Shown: positions 14,701 through 29,960, counted from the first letter of the stretch. The stretch is DNA of 64,000 bases from Oenanthe sinensis (GCA_028671895.1 CM053809.1:6989501-7053500); one strand, 5' to 3'. Translations and numbers: made by a program. Notes: generated by a model not told the origin, from the letters alone.

Positions 14701-17000
14701 TTGAAAGTAATTTGTAACAACTTGAGACATCATTCTTTACTCGTTTGAACTTGAAAACATCTTGTAGATTCATTCTTGACTCATTAGAACATGGAAACAA
14801 CTTGTAAACTCTTTTATGATCATTTTTGGCTCATTTGAACATGATAATTATTCATACCAACTTGAGACTTCATTATTGACTCATTTGAATATGGAAATAA
14901 CTTATAGCTTCATTCTTGACTAGTTTGAACATGGAAATAACTTGTAAACTCTTTTAGGATCATTCTTGGCTCATTTAAACTTGAAAGTAATTTGTAACAA
15001 CTTGAGACTTCATTCTTTACTCGTTTGAACTTGAACTCAACTTGTAGATTCATTCTTGACTCATTAGAACATGAAAACAACTTGTAAACTCTTTTGGGAT
15101 CATTTTTGGCGCATTTGAACATGAAAATAGCTCATACCAACTTGAGACTTCATTATTGACTCGTTTGAAAATGGAAACAACTTATAGCTTCTTTCTTGAC
15201 TCGTTTGAACATGGAAACAACTTGTAAACTCTTTTAGGATCATTCTTGGCTCAGTTGACCTTGAAAATAATTTGTAACAACTTGAGACTTCATTCTTGAT
15301 TCGTTTGAACATGGAAACGACTTATAGCTTCATTCTTGACTCGTTTAAACATGGAAACAACTTGTAAACTCTTTTAGGATCATTCTTGGCTCATTTAAAC
15401 TTGAAAGTAATTTGTAACAACTTGAGACTTCATTCTTTACTCGTTTGAACTTGAACTCAACTTGTAGATTCATTCTTGACTCATTAGAACATGAAAACAA
15501 CTTGTAAACTCTTTTGGGATCAGTTTTGGCGCATTTGAACATGAAAATAGCTCATACCAACTTGAGACTTCATTATTGACTCGTTTGAAAATGGAAACAA
15601 CTTATAGCTTCATTCTTGACTCGTTTGAACATGGAAACAACTCTTAAACTCTTTTAGGATCATTCTTGGCTCAGTTGACCTTGAAAATTATTTGTAACAA
15701 CTTGAGACTTCATTCTTGATTCGTTTGAACATGGAAATGACTTATAGCTTCATTCTTGACTCGTTTACACATGGAAACAACTTGTAAACTCTTTTAGGAT
15801 CATTCTTGGCTCATTTGAACTTGAAAGTAATTTGTAACAACTTGAGACTTCATTCTTTACTCGTTTGAACTTGAAAACAACTTGTAGATTCATTATTAAC
15901 TCATTTGAACATCGAAACAATTTGTAAACTCTTTTAGGATCATTGCTGGCTCATTTGAACTTGAAAGTAATTTGTAACAACTTGAGACTTCATTCTTTAC
16001 TCGTTTGAACTTGAAAACAACTTGTAGATTCATTCTTGACTCATTAGAACATGGAAACAACTTGTAAACTCTTTTAGGATCATTTTTGGCTCATTTGAAC
16101 ATGATAATTATTCATACCAACTTCAGACTTCATTATTGACTCTTTTGAACATGGAAATAACTTATAGCTTCATTCTTGACTAGTTTGAACATGGAAATAA
16201 CTTGTAAACTCTTTTAGGATCATTCTTGGCTCAGTTGACCTTGAAAATAATTTGTAACAACTTGAGACTTCATTCTTTACTCGTTTGAACTTGAAAACAA
16301 CTTGTAGATTCATTCTTGACTCATTAGAACATGGAAACAACTTCTAAACTCTTTTAAGATCATTTTTGGCGCATTTGAACATGAATATAATTCATACCAA
16401 CTTGAGACTTCATTATTGACTCGTTTGAACATGGAAACAACTTATAGCTTCATTCTTGACTCGTTTGAACATGGAAACAACTTGTAAACTCTTTTAGGAT
16501 CATTCTTGGCTCAGTTGACCTTGAAAATAATTTGTAACAACTTGAGACTTCATTCTTGATTCGTTTGAACATGGAAACGACTTATAGCTTCATTCTTGAC
16601 TCGTTTAAACATGGAAACAACTTGTAAACTCTTTTAGGATCATTCTTGGCTAATTTGAACTTGAAAGTAATTTGTAACAACTGGAGACTTCATTCCTTAC
16701 TAGTTTGAACTTGAAATCAACATGTAGATTAATTCTTGACTCATTAGAACATGGAAACAACTTGTAAACTCTTTTAGGATCATTTTTGGCGCATTTGAAC
16801 ATGAAAATAATTCATACCAACTTGAGACTTCATTATTGACTCGTTTGAACATGGAAACAACTTATAGCCTCATTCTTGACTCGTTTGAACATGGAAATAA
16901 CTTGTAAACTCTTTTAGGATCATTCTTGGCTCATTTAAACTTGAAATTTTTTTGTAACAACTTGAGACTTCATTCTTTACTCGTTTGAACTTGAAAACAA
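8701..17000. repeat. Satellite array, block 2: mixed 140-bp monomers with a 1260-bp tandem copy
   Basis: The same 140-bp monomer continues with a different set of variants. The 'gactagtttgaacatgg' variant (containing ACTAGT) first appears near 9.6 kb, with 'gataattattcat', 'gaaagtaatttg' and 'gaacatcgaaa'. About 13245-14504 is repeated almost base for base at about 14505-15764, an offset of 1260 bp (9 monomers or 3 trimers). The regular 420-bp alternation of block 1 is partly lost. No gene, RNA or unrelated insertion was seen in this block. Confidence 0.93.
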
Positions 17001-17879
17001 CTTGTAGATTTATTCTTGACTCATTTGAACATGGAACCAACCTGTAAACCCTTTTAAGATCATTCTTGGCTCATTTGAACTTGAAAGTAATTTGTAACAA
17101 CTTGAGACTTTATTCTTTACTCGTTTGAACTTGAAAACAACTTGTAGATTCATTATTGACTCATTAGAACATGGAAACAACTTGTAAACTCTTTTAGGAT
17201 CATTCTTGCTCATTTAAACTTGAACATAATTTTTAACAACTTGAGATTTCATTCTTTAGTCGTTTGAACTTGAAAATAACTTTTAGATTTATTCTTGACT
17301 CATTTAGAACATGGAAACAACTTGTAAACCCTTTTAGGATCATTTTTGGCTCATTTGAACATGAAAATAATTCATACCAACTTGAGACTTCATTATTGAC
17401 TCGTTTGAACATGGAAACGACTTATAGCTTCATTCTTGACTCGTTTAAACATGGAAACAACTTGTAAACTCTTTTAGGATTATTCTTGGCTCATTTGAAC
17501 TTGAAAATAATTTGTAACAACTTGAGACTTCATTCTTTACTCGTTTGAACTTGAAAACAACTTGTAGATTTATTCTTGACTCATTGGAACATCGAAATAA
17601 CTTCTAAACTCTTTTAGGATCATTCCTGGCTCATTTGAACTTGAAAGTAATTTGTAACAACTTGAGACTTCATTCTTTACTCGTTTGAACTTGAAATATC
17701 TTGTAGATTCATTCTTGACTCATTTGAACATGATAATTATTCATACCAACTTGACACTTTATTATTGACTCATTTGAACATGGAAATAACTTATAGCTTC
17801 ATTCTTGACTAGTTTGAACATGGAAATAACTTGTAAACTCTTTTAGGATCATTCTTGGCTCATTTAAACTTGAAAGTAA

Positions 17880-17898
17880 ATTTAACAAAAAAAAAAAA
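17880..17898 (+). mobile_element. 19-bp A-tailed micro-insertion (extreme 5'-truncated LINE tail), copy 1
   Basis: The satellite phrase 'cttgaaagtaatttgtaac' is split here by 'atttaac' plus 12 A, and 'aaagtaa' appears on both sides. The last bases resemble the ends of the LINE at 41.46 kb ('atttagt' + A run) and of the LINE tail at 31.6 kb ('acttagc' + A run). The simplest reading is a LINE insertion truncated almost to its poly(A) tail with a short target-site duplication. An unrelated slippage event is possible because the insert is so short. Confidence 0.55.
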
Positions 17899-20800
17899 GT
17901 AATTTGTAACAACTTGAGACTTCATTCTTTACTCGTTTGAACTTGAACTCAACTTGTAGATTCATTCTTGACTCATTAGAACATGAAAACAACTTGTAAA
18001 CTCTTTTGGGATCATTTTTGGCGCATTTGAACATGAAAATAATTCATACCAACTTGAGACTTCATTATTGACTCGTTTGAAAATGGAAACAACTTATAGC
18101 TTCATTCTTGACTCGTTTGAACATGGAAACAACTTGTAAACTCTTTTAGGATCATTCTTGGCTCAGTTGACCTTGAAAATAATTTGTAACAACTTGAGAC
18201 TTCATTCTTGATTCGTTTGAACATGGAAATGACTTATAGCTTCATTCTTGACTCGTTTACACATGGAAACAACTTGTAAACTCTTTTAGGATCATTCTTG
18301 GCTCATTTAAACTTGAAAATAATTTGTAACAACTTGAGACTTCATTCTTTACTCGTTTGAACTTGAAAACAACTTGTAGATTCATTCTTGACTCATTAGA
18401 ACATGGAAACAACTTCTAAACTCTTTTAGGATCATTTTTGGCGCATTTGAACATGAAAATAATTCATACCAACTTGAGACTTCATTATTGACTCGTTTGA
18501 ACATGGAAACAACTTATAGCTTCATTCTTGACTCGTTTGAACATGGAAACAACAAGTAAACTCTTTTAGGGTCATTCTTGGCTCAGTTGACCTTGAAAAT
18601 AATTTGTAACAACTTGAGACTTCATTCTTGATTCGTTTGAACATGGAAACGACTTATAGCTTCATTGTTGACTCGTTTAAACATGGAAACAACTTGTAAA
18701 CTCTTTTAGGATCATTCCTGGCTCATTTGAACTTGAAAGTAATTTGTAACAACTTGAGACTTCATTCTTTACTCGTTTGAACTTGAAAACAACTTGTAGA
18801 TTCATTCTTGACTCATTAGAACATGGAAACAACTTCTAAACTCTTTTAGGATCATTTTTGGCGCATTTGAACATGAAAATAATTCATACCAACTTGAGAC
18901 TTCATTATTGACTCGTTTGAACATGGAAACAACTTATAGCTTCATTCTTGACTCGTTTGAACATGGAAACAACTAGTAAACTCTTTTAGGGTCATTCTTG
19001 GCTCAGTTGACCTTGAAAATAATTTGTAACAACTTGAGACTTCATTCTTGATTCGTTTGAACATGGAAACGACTTATAGCTTCATTCTTGACTCGTTTAA
19101 ACATGGAAACAACTTGTAAACTCTTTTAGGATCATTCCTGGCTCATTTGAACTTGAAAGTAATTTGTAACAACTTGAGACTTCATTCTTTACTCGTTTGA
19201 ACTTGAAAACAACTTGTAGATTCATTCTTGACTCATTAGAACATGGAAACAACTTGTAAACTCTTTTAGGATTATTTTTGGCTCATTTGAACATGATAAT
19301 TATTCATACCAACTTGAGACTTCATTATTGACTCATTTGAACATGGAAATAACTTATAGCTTCATTCTTGACTAGTTTGAACATGGAAATTACTTGTAAA
19401 CTCTTTTAGGATCATTCTTGGCTCATTTGAACTTGAAAGTAATTTGTAACAACTTGAGACTTCATTCTTTACTCGTTTGAACTTGAACTCAACTTGTAGA
19501 TTCATTCTTGACTCATTAGAACATGAAAACAACTTGTAAACTCTTTTAGGATAATTTTTGGCGCATTTGAACAAGAAAATAATTCATACCAACTTGAGAC
19601 TTCATTATTGACTCGTTTGAACATGGAAACAACTTATAGCTTCATTCTTGACTCGTTTGAACATGGAAACAACTAGTAAACTCTTTTAGGGTCATTCTTG
19701 GCTCAGTTGACCTTGAAAATAATTTGTAACAACTTGAGACTTCATTCTTGATTCGTTTGAACATGGAAACGACTTATAGCTTCATTCTTGACTCGTTTAA
19801 ACATGGAAACAACTTGTAAACTCTTTTAGGATCATTCTTGGCTCATTTAAACTTGAAAATAATTTGTAACAACTTGAGACTTCATTCTTAACTCGTTTGA
19901 ACTTGAAAACAACTTGTAGATTCATTCTTGACTCATTAGAACATGGAAACAACTTGTAAACTCTTTTAGGATCATTTTTGGCTCATTTGAACATGAAAAT
20001 AATTCATACCAACTTGAGACTTCATTATTGACTCGTTTGAACATGGAAACAACTTATAGCTTCATTCTTGACTCGTTTGAACATGGAAACAACTAGTAAA
20101 CTCTTTTAGGGTCATTCTTGGCTCAGTTGACCTTGAAAATAATTTGTAACAACTTGAGACTTCATTCTTGATTCGTTTGAACATGGAAACGACTTATAGC
20201 TTCATTCTTGACTCGTTTAAACATGGAAACAACTTGTAAACTCTTTTAGGATCATTCCTGGCTCATTTGAACTTGAAAGTAATTTGTAACAACTTGAGAC
20301 TTCATTCTTTACTCGTTTGAACTTGAAAACAACTTGTAGATTCATTCTTGACTCATTAGAACATGGAAACAACTTGTAAACTCTTTTAGGATCATTTTTG
20401 GCTCATTTGAACATGATAATTATTCATACCAACTTGAGACTTCATTATTGACTCATTTGAACATGGAAATAACTTATAGCTTCATTCTTGACTAGTTTGA
20501 ACATGGAAATAACTTGTAAACTCTTTTAGGATCATTCTTGGCTCATTTGAACTTGAAAGTAATTTGTAACAACTTGAGACTTCATTCTTTACTCGTTTGA
20601 ACTTGAACTCAACTTGTAGATTCATTCTTGACTCATTAGAACATGAAAACAACTTGTAAACTCTTTTAGGATAATTTTTGGCGCATTTGAACAAGAAAAT
20701 AATTCATACCAACTTGAGACTTCATTATTGACTCGTTTGAACATGGAAACAACTTATAGCTTCATTCTTGACTCGTTTGAACATGGAAACAACTAGTAAA

Positions 20801-23591
20801 CTCTTTTAGGGTCATTCTTGGCTCAGTTGACCTTGAAAATAATTTGTAACAACTTGAGACTTCATTCTTGATTCGTTTGAACATGGAAACGACTTATAGC
20901 TTCATTCTTGACTCGTTTAAACATGGAAACAACTTGTAAACTCTTTTAGGATCATTCTTGGCTCATTTAAACTTGAAAGTAATTTGTAACAACTTGAGAC
21001 TTCATTCTTTACTCGTTTGAACTTGAACTCAACTTGTAGATTCATTCTTGACTCATTAGAACATGAAAACAACTTGTAAACTCTTTTGGGATCAGTTTTG
21101 GCGCATTTGAACATGAAAATAGCTCATACCAACTTGAGACTTCATTATTGACTCGTTTGAAAATGGAAACAACTTATAGCTTCATTCTTGACTCGTTTGA
21201 ACATGGAAATAACTCTTAAACTCTTTTAGGATCATTCTTGGCTCAGTTGACCTTGAAAATTATTTGTAACAACTTGAGACTTCATTCTTGATTCGTTTGA
21301 ACATGGAAATGACTTATAGCTTCATTCTTGACTCGTTTACACATGGAAACAACTTGTAAACTCTTTTAGGATCATTCTTGGCTCATTTGAACTTGAAAGT
21401 AATTTGTAACAACTTGAGACTTCATTCTTTACTCGTTTGAACTTGAAAACAACTTGTAGATTCATTATTAACTCATTTGAACATCGAAACAATTTGTAAA
21501 CTCTTTTAGGATCATTCCTGGCTCATTTGAACTTGAAAGTAATTTGTAACAACTTGAGACTTCATTCTTTACTCGTTTGAACTTGAAAACAACTTGTAGA
21601 TTCATTCTTGACTCATTAGAACATGGAAACAACTTGTAAACTCTTTTAGAATCATTTTTGGCTCATTTGAACATGATAATTATTCATACCAACTTCAGAC
21701 TTCATTATTGACTCTTTTGAACATGGAAATAACTTATAGCTTCATTCTTGACTAGTTTGAACATGGAAATAACTTGTAAACTCTTTTAGGATCATTCTTG
21801 GCTCAGTTGACCTTGAAAATAATTTGTAACAACTTGAGACTTCATTCTTGATTCGTTTGAACATGGAAATGACTTATAGCTTCATTCTTGACTCGTTTAC
21901 ACATGGAAACAACTTGTAAACTCTTTTAGGATCATTCTTGGCTCATTTAAACTTGAAAATAATTTGTAACAACTTGAGACTTCATTCTTTACTCGTTTGA
22001 ACTTGAAAACAACTTGTAGATTCATTCTTGACTCATTAGAACATGGAAACAACTTCTAAACTCTTTTAAGATCATTTTTGGCGCATTTGAACATGAATAT
22101 AATTCATACCAACTTGAGACTTCATTATTGACTCGTTTGAACATGGAAACAACTTATAGCTTCATTCTTGACTCGTTTGAACATGGAAACAACTTGTAAA
22201 CTCTTTTAGGATCATTCTTGGCTCAGTTGACCTTGAAAATAATTTGTAACAACTTGAGACTTCATTCTTGATTCGTTTGAACATGGAAACGACTTATAGC
22301 TTCATTCTTGACTCGTTTAAACATGGAAACAACTTGTAAACTCTTTTAGGATCATTCTTGGCTAATTTGAACTTGAAAGTAATTTGTAACAACTGGAGAC
22401 TTCATTCCTTACTAGTTTGAACTTGAAATCAACATGTAGATTCATTCTTGACTCATTAGAACATGGAAACAACTTGTAAACTCTTTTAGGATCATTTTTG
22501 GCGCATTTGAACATGAAAATAATTCATACCAACTTGAGACTTCATTATTGACTCGTTTGAACATGGAAACAACTTATAGCCTCATTCTTGACTCGTTTGA
22601 ACATGGAAATAACTTGTAAACTCTTTTAGGATCATTCTTGGCTCATTTAAACTTGAAATTTTTTTGTAACAACTTGAGACTTCATTCTTTACTCGTTTGA
22701 ACTTGAAAACAACTTGTAGATTTATTCTTGACTCATTTGAACATGGAACCAACCTGTAAACCCTTTTAAGATCATTCTTGGCTCATTTGAACTTGAAAGT
22801 AATTTGTAACAACTTGAGACTTTATTCTTTACTCGTTTGAACTTGAAAACAACTTGTAGATTCATTATTGACTCATTAGAACATGGAAACAACTTGTAAA
22901 CTCTTTTAGGATCATTCTTGCTCATTTAAACTTGAACATAATTTTTAACAACTTGAGACTTCATTCTTTAGTCGTTTGAACTTGAAAATAACTTTTAGAT
23001 TTATTCTTGACTCATTTAGAACATGGAAACAACTTGTAAACCCTTTTAGGATCATTTTTGGCTCATTTGAACATGAAAATAATTCATACCAACTTGAGAC
23101 TTCATTATTGACTCGTTTGAACATGGAAACGACTTATAGCTTCATTCTTGACTCGTTTAAACATGGAAACAACTTGTAAACTCTTTTAGGATTATTCTTG
23201 GCTCATTTGAACTTGAAAATAATTTGTAACAACTTGAGACTTCATTCTTTACTCGTTTGAACTTGAAAACAACTTGTAGATTTATTCTTGACTCATTTGA
23301 ACATCGAAATAACTTCTAAACTCTTTTAGGATCATTCCTGGCTCATTTGAACTTGAAAGTAATTTGTAACAACTTGAGACTTCATTCTTTACTCGTTTGA
23401 ACTTGAAATATCTTGTAGATTCATTCTTGACTCATTTGAACATGATAATTATTCATACCAACTTGAGACTTTATTATTGACTCATTTGAACATGGAAATA
23501 ACTTATAGCTTCATTCTTGACTAGTTTGAACATGGAAACAACTTGTAAACTCTTTTAGGATCATTCTTGGCTCATTTAAACTTGAAAGTAA

Positions 23592-23610
23592 ATTTAACAA
23601 AAAAAAAAAA
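23592..23610 (+). mobile_element. A-tailed micro-insertion, copy 2
   Basis: Identical in sequence and satellite context to the insert at 17880-17898, exactly 5712 bp further on. Two independent insertions at the same base are very unlikely, so this copy is read as having spread by segmental duplication of the satellite. Confidence 0.6.
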
Positions 23611-26600
23611 GTAATTTGTAACAACTTGAGACTTCATTCTTTACTCGTTTGAACTTGAACTCAACTTGTAGATTCATTCTTGACTCATTAGAACATGAAA
23701 ACAACTTGTAAACTCTTTTGGGATCATTTTTGGCGCATTTGAACATGAAAATAATTCATACCAACTTGAGACTTCATTATTGACTCGTTTGAAAATGGAA
23801 ACAACTTATAGCTTCATTCTTGACTCGTTTGAACATGGAAACAACTTGTAAACTCTTTTAGGATCATTCTTGGCTCAGTTGACCTTGAAAATAATTTGTA
23901 ACAACTTCAGACTTCATTCTTGATTCGTTTGAACATGGAAATGACTTATAGCTTCATTCTTGACTCGTTTACACATGGAAACAACTTGTAAACTCTTTTA
24001 GGATCATTCTTGGCTCATTTAAACTTGAAAATAATTTGTAACAACTTGAGACTTCATTCTTTACTCGTTTGAACTTGAAAACAACTTGTAGATTCATTCT
24101 TGACTCATTAGAACATGGAAACAACTTCTAAACTCTTTTAGGATCATTTTTGGCGCATTTGAACATGAAAATAATTCATACCAACTTGAGACTTCATTAT
24201 TGACTCGTTTGAACATGGAAACAACTTATAGCTTCATTCTTGACTCGTTTGAACATGGAAACAACTAGTAAACTCTTTTAGGGTCATTCTTGGCTCAGTT
24301 GACCTTGAAAATAATTTGTAACAACTTGAGACTTCATTCTTGATTCGTTTGAACATGGAAACGACTTATAGCTTCATTGTTGACTCGTTTAAACATGGAA
24401 ACAACTTGTAAACTCTTTTAGGATCATTCCTGGCTCATTTGAACTTGAAAGTAATTTGTAACAACTTGAGACTTCATTCTTTACTCGTTTGAACTTGAAA
24501 ACAACTTGTAGATTCATTCTTGACTCATTAGAAGATGGAAACAACTTCTAAACTCTTTTAGGATCATTTTTGGCGCATTTGAACATGAAAATAATTCATA
24601 CCAACTTGAGACTTCATTATTGACTCGTTTGAACATGGAAACAACTTATAGCTTCATTCTTGACTCGTTTGAACATGGAAACAACTAGTAAACTCTTTTA
24701 GGGTCATTCTTGGCTCAGTTGACCTTGAAAATAATTTGTAACCACTTGAGACTTCATTCTTGATTCGTTTGAACATGGAAACGACTTATAGCTTCATTCT
24801 TGACTCGTTTAAACATGGAAACAACTTGTAAACTCTTTTAGGATCATTCCTGGCTCATTTGAACTTGAAAGTAATTTGTAACAACTTGAGACTTCATTCT
24901 TTACTCGTTTGAACTTGAAAACAACTTGTAGATTCATTCTTGACTCATTAGAACATGGAAACAACTTGTAAACTCTTTTAGGATCATTTTTGGCTCATTT
25001 GAACATGATAATTATTCATACCAACTTGAGACTTCATTATTGACTCATTTGAACATGGAAATAACTTATAGCTTCATTCTTGACTAGTTTGAACATGGAA
25101 ATAACTTGTAAACTCTTTTAGGATCATTCTTGGCTCATTTGAACTTGAAAGTAATTTGTAACAACTTGAGACTTCATTCTTTACTCGTTTGAACTTGAAC
25201 TCAACTTGTAGATTCATTCTTGACTCATTAGAACATGAAAACAACTTGTAAACTCTTTTAGGATAATTTTTGGCGCATTTGAATAAGAAAATAATTCATA
25301 CCAACTTGAGACTTCATTATTGACTCGTTTGAACATGGAAACAACTTATAGCTTCATTCTTGACTCGTTTGAACATGGAAACAACTAGTAAACTCTTTTA
25401 GGGTCATTCTTGGCTCAGTTGACCTTGAAAATAATTTGTAACAACTTGAGACTTCATTCTTGATTCGTTTGAACATGGAAACGACTTATAGCTTCATTCT
25501 TGACTCGTTTAAACATGGAAACAACTTGTAAACTCTTTTAGGATCATTCTTGACTCATTTAAACTTGAAAATAATTTGTAACAACTTGAGACTTCATTCT
25601 TAATTCGTTTGAACTTGAAAACAACTTGTAGATTCATTCTTGACTCATTAGAACATGGAAACAACTTGTAAACTCTTTTAGGATCATTTTTGGCGCATTT
25701 GAACATGAAAATAATTCATACCAACTTGAGACTTTATTATTGACTCGTTTGAACATGGAAACAACTTGTAAACAATTTTAGGATCATTCTTGGCTCAGTT
25801 GACCTTGAAAATAATTTGTAACAACTTGAGACTTCATTCTTAATTCGTTTGAACTTGAAAACAACTTGTAGATTCATTCTTGACTCATTAGAACATGGAA
25901 ACAACTTGTACACTCTTTTAGGATCATTTTTGGTGCATTTGAACATGAAAATAATTCATACCAACTTCAGACTTCATTATTGACTCGTTTGAACATCGAA
26001 ACAACTTATAGCTTCATTCTTGACTCGTTTAAACATGGAAACAACTTGTAAACTCTTTTAGGATCATTCTTGGCTAATTTGAACTTGAAAGTAATTTGTA
26101 ACAACTGGAGACTTCATTCCTTACTCGTTTGAACTTGAAATCAACTTGTAGATTCATTCTTGACTCATTAGAACATGGAAACAACTTGTAAACTCTTTTA
26201 GGATTATTTTTGGCGCATTTGAACATGAAAATAATTCATACCAACTTGAGACTTCATAATTGACACGTTTGAACATGGAAACAACTTATAGCCTCATTCT
26301 TGACTCGTTTGAACATGGAAATAACTTGTAAACTCTTTTAGGATCATTCTTGGCTCATTTAAACTTGAAAATTTTTTGTAACAACTTGAGACTTCATTCT
26401 TTACTCGTTTGAACTTGAAAACAACTTGTAGATTTATTCTTGACTCATTTGAACATGGAATCAACCTGTAAACCCTTTTAAGATCATTCTTGGCTCATTT
26501 GAACTTGAAAGTAATTTGTAACAACTTGAGACTTTATTCTTTACTCGTTTGAACTTGAAAACAACTTGTAGATTCATTATTGACTCATTAGAACATGGAA

Positions 26601-27164
26601 ACAATTTGTAAACTCTTTTAGGATCATTCTTAGCTCATTTAAACTTGAACATAATTTTTAACAACTTGAGACTTCATTCTTTAGTCGTTTGAACTTGAAA
26701 ATAACTTTTAGATTTATTCTTGACTCATTTAGAACATGGAAACAACTTGTAAACCCTTTTAGGATCATTTTTGGCTCATTTGAACATGAAAATAATTCAT
26801 ACCAACTTGAGACTTCATTATTGACTCGTTTGAACATGGAAACGACTTATAGCTTCATTCTTGACTCGTTTAAACATGGAAACAACTTGTAAACTCTTAT
26901 AGGAACATTCTTGGCTCATTTGAACTTGAAAATAATTTGTAACAACTTGAGACTTCATTCTTTACTCGTTTGAACTTGAAATATCTTGTAGATTCATTCT
27001 TGACTCATTTGAACATGATAATTATTCATACCAACTTGAGACTTTATTATTGACTCATTTGAACATGGAAATAACTTATAGCTTCATTCTTGACTAGTTT
27101 GAACATGAAAATAACTTGTAAACTCTTTTAGGATCATTCTTGGCTCATTTAAACTTGAAAGTAA

Positions 27165-27183
27165 ATTTAACAAAAAAAAAAAA
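27165..27183 (+). mobile_element. A-tailed micro-insertion, copy 3
   Basis: Third occurrence of the same 'atttaac' plus 12 A insert in the same satellite phrase, 3573 bp after copy 2. The neighbouring plus-strand satellite frame is 3713 bp after its counterpart, so this copy of the segment lacks one 140-bp monomer. Confidence 0.6.
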
Positions 27184-29960
27184 GTAATTTGTAACAACTT
27201 GAGACTTCATTCTTTACTCGTTTGAACTTGAACTCAACTTGAAGATTCATTCTTGACTCATTAGAACATGAAAACAACTTGTAAACTCTTTTGGGATCAT
27301 TTTTGGCGCATTTGAACATGAAAATAATTCATACCAACTTGAGACTTCATTATTGACTCGTTTGAAAATGGAAACAACTTATAGCTTCATTCTTGACTCG
27401 TTTGAACATGGAAACAACTTGTAAACTCTTTTAGGATCATTCTTGGCTCAGTTGACCTTGAAAATAATTTGTAACAACTTGAGACTTCATTCTTGATTCG
27501 TTTGAACATGGAAATGACTTATAGCTTCATTCTTGACTCGTTTACACATGGAAACAACTTGTAAACTCTTTTAGGATCATTCTTGGCTCATTTAAACTTG
27601 AAAATCATTTGTAGCAACTTGAGACTTCATTCTTTACTCGTTTGAACTTGAAAACAACTTGTAGATTCATTCTTGACTCATTAGAACATGGAAACAACTT
27701 CTAAACTCTTTTAGGATCATTTTTGGCGCATTTGAACATGAAAATAATTCATACCAACTTGAGACTTCATTATTGACTCGTTTGAACATGGAAACAACTT
27801 ATAGCTTCATTCTTGACTCGTTTGAACATGGAAACAACTAGTAAACTCTTTTAGGGTCATTCTTGGCTCAGTTGACCTTGAAAATAATTTGTAACAACTT
27901 GAGACTTCATTCTTGATTCGTTTGAACATGGAAACGACTTATAGCTTCATTCTTGACTCGTTTAAACATGAAAACAACTTGTAAACTCTTTTAGGATCAT
28001 TCCTGGCTCATTTGAACTTGAAAGTAATTTGTAAAAACTTGAGACTTCATTCTTTACTCGTTTGAACTTGAAAACAACTTGTAGATTCATTCTTGACTCA
28101 TTAGAACATGGAAACAACTTGTAAACTCTTTTAGGATCATTTTTGGCTCATTTGAACATGATAATTATTCATACCAACTTGAGACTTCATTATTGACTCA
28201 TTTGAACATGGAAATAACTTATAGCTTCATTCTTGACTAGTTTGAACATGGAAATAACTTGTAAACTCTTTTAGGATCATTCTTGGCTCATTTGAACTTG
28301 AAAGTAATTTGTAACAACTTGAGACTTCATTCTTTACTCGTTTGAACTTGAACTCAACTTGTAGTTTCATTCTTGACTCATTAGAACATGAAAACAACTT
28401 GTAAACTCTTTTAGGATAATTTTTGGCGCATTTGAACAAGAAAATAATTCATACCAACTTGAGACTTCATTATTGACTCGTTTGAACATGGAAACAACTT
28501 AGAGCTTCATTCTTGACTCGTTTGAACATGGAAACAACTAGTAAACTCTTTTAGGGTCATTCTTGGCTCAGTTGACCTTGAAAATAATTTGTAACAACAT
28601 GAGACTTCATTCTTGATTCGTTTGAACATGGAAACGACTTATAGCTTCATTCTTGACTCGTTTAAACATGGAAACAACTTGTAAACTCTTTTAGGATCAT
28701 TCTTGGCTCATTTAAACTTGAAAATAATTTGTAACAACTTGAGACTTCATTCTTAACTCGTTTGAACTTGAAAACAACTTGTAGATTCATTCTTGACTCA
28801 TTAGAACATGGAAACAACTTGTACACTCTTTTAGGATCATTTTTGGTGCATTTGAACATGAAAATAATTCATACCAACTTGAGACTTCATTATTGACTCG
28901 TTTGAACATGGAAACAACTTATAGCTTCATTCTTGACTCGTTTGAACATGGAAATAACTTGTAAACTCTTTTAGGATCATTCTTGGCTCATTTGAACTTG
29001 ATAGTAATTTGTAACAACTGGAGACTTCATTCCTTACTCGTTTGAACTTGAAATCAACTTGTAGATTCATTCTTAACTCATTAGAACATGGAAACAACTT
29101 GTAAACTCTTTTAGGATCATTTTTGGCGCATTCGAACATGAAAATAATTCATACCAACTTGAGACTTCATTATTGACTCGTTTGAACATGGAAACAACTT
29201 ATAGCTTCATTCTTGACTCGTTTGAACATGGAAATAACTTGTAAACTCTTTTAGGATCATTCTTGGCTCATTTGAACTTGATAGTAATTTGTAACAACTG
29301 GAGACTTCATTCCTTACTCGTTTGAACTTGAAATCAACTTGTAGATTCATTCTTAACTCATTAGAACATGGAAACAACTTGTAAACTCTTTTAGGATCAT
29401 TTTTGGCGCATTCGAACATGAAAATAATTCATACCAACTTGAGACTTCATTATTGACTCGTTTGAACATGGAAACAACTTATAGCTTCATTCTTGACTCG
29501 TTTGAACATGGAAATAACTTGTAAACTCTTTTAGGATCATTCTTGGCTCATTTGAACTTGAAAGTAATTTGTAACAACTTCAGACTTCAGTCTTTACTCG
29601 TTTGAACTTGAAATCAACTTGTAGATTCATTCTTGACTCATTAGAACATGGAAACAACTTGTAAACTCTTTTAGGATCATTTTTGGCGCATTTGAACATG
29701 AAAATAATTCGTACCAAATTGAGACTTCATTATTGACTCGTTTGAACATGGAAACGACTTATAGCTTCATTCTTGGCTCAGTTGACCTTGAAAATAATTT
29801 GTAACAACTTGAGACTTCATTCTTGATTCGTTTGAACATGGAAACGACTTATAGCTTCATTCTTGACTCGTTTAAAAATGGAAACAACTTGTAAACTCTT
29901 TTAGGATCATTCTTGGCTCATTTAAACTTGAAAATTATTTGTAACAACTTGAGACTTCAT

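Larger units (their letters stand above)
17001..29960. repeat. Satellite array, block 3: about 5.7-kb segmental duplications
   Basis: 140-bp monomers are arranged in large copied segments. About 15.3-20 kb recurs at about 21-25.7 kb with an offset near 5712 bp: the short frames at 17010 and 17264 recur at 22722 and 22976, and the A-tailed insert at 17880 recurs at 23592. A third, shorter copy begins about 3.6-3.7 kb later (frame at 26689, insert at 27165). Smaller tandem copies include an offset of 1120 bp (8 monomers) between 19362 and 20482, and an identical 280-bp dimer around 28927 and 29207. Apart from the A-tailed inserts listed separately, nothing but satellite is visible. Confidence 0.93.
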
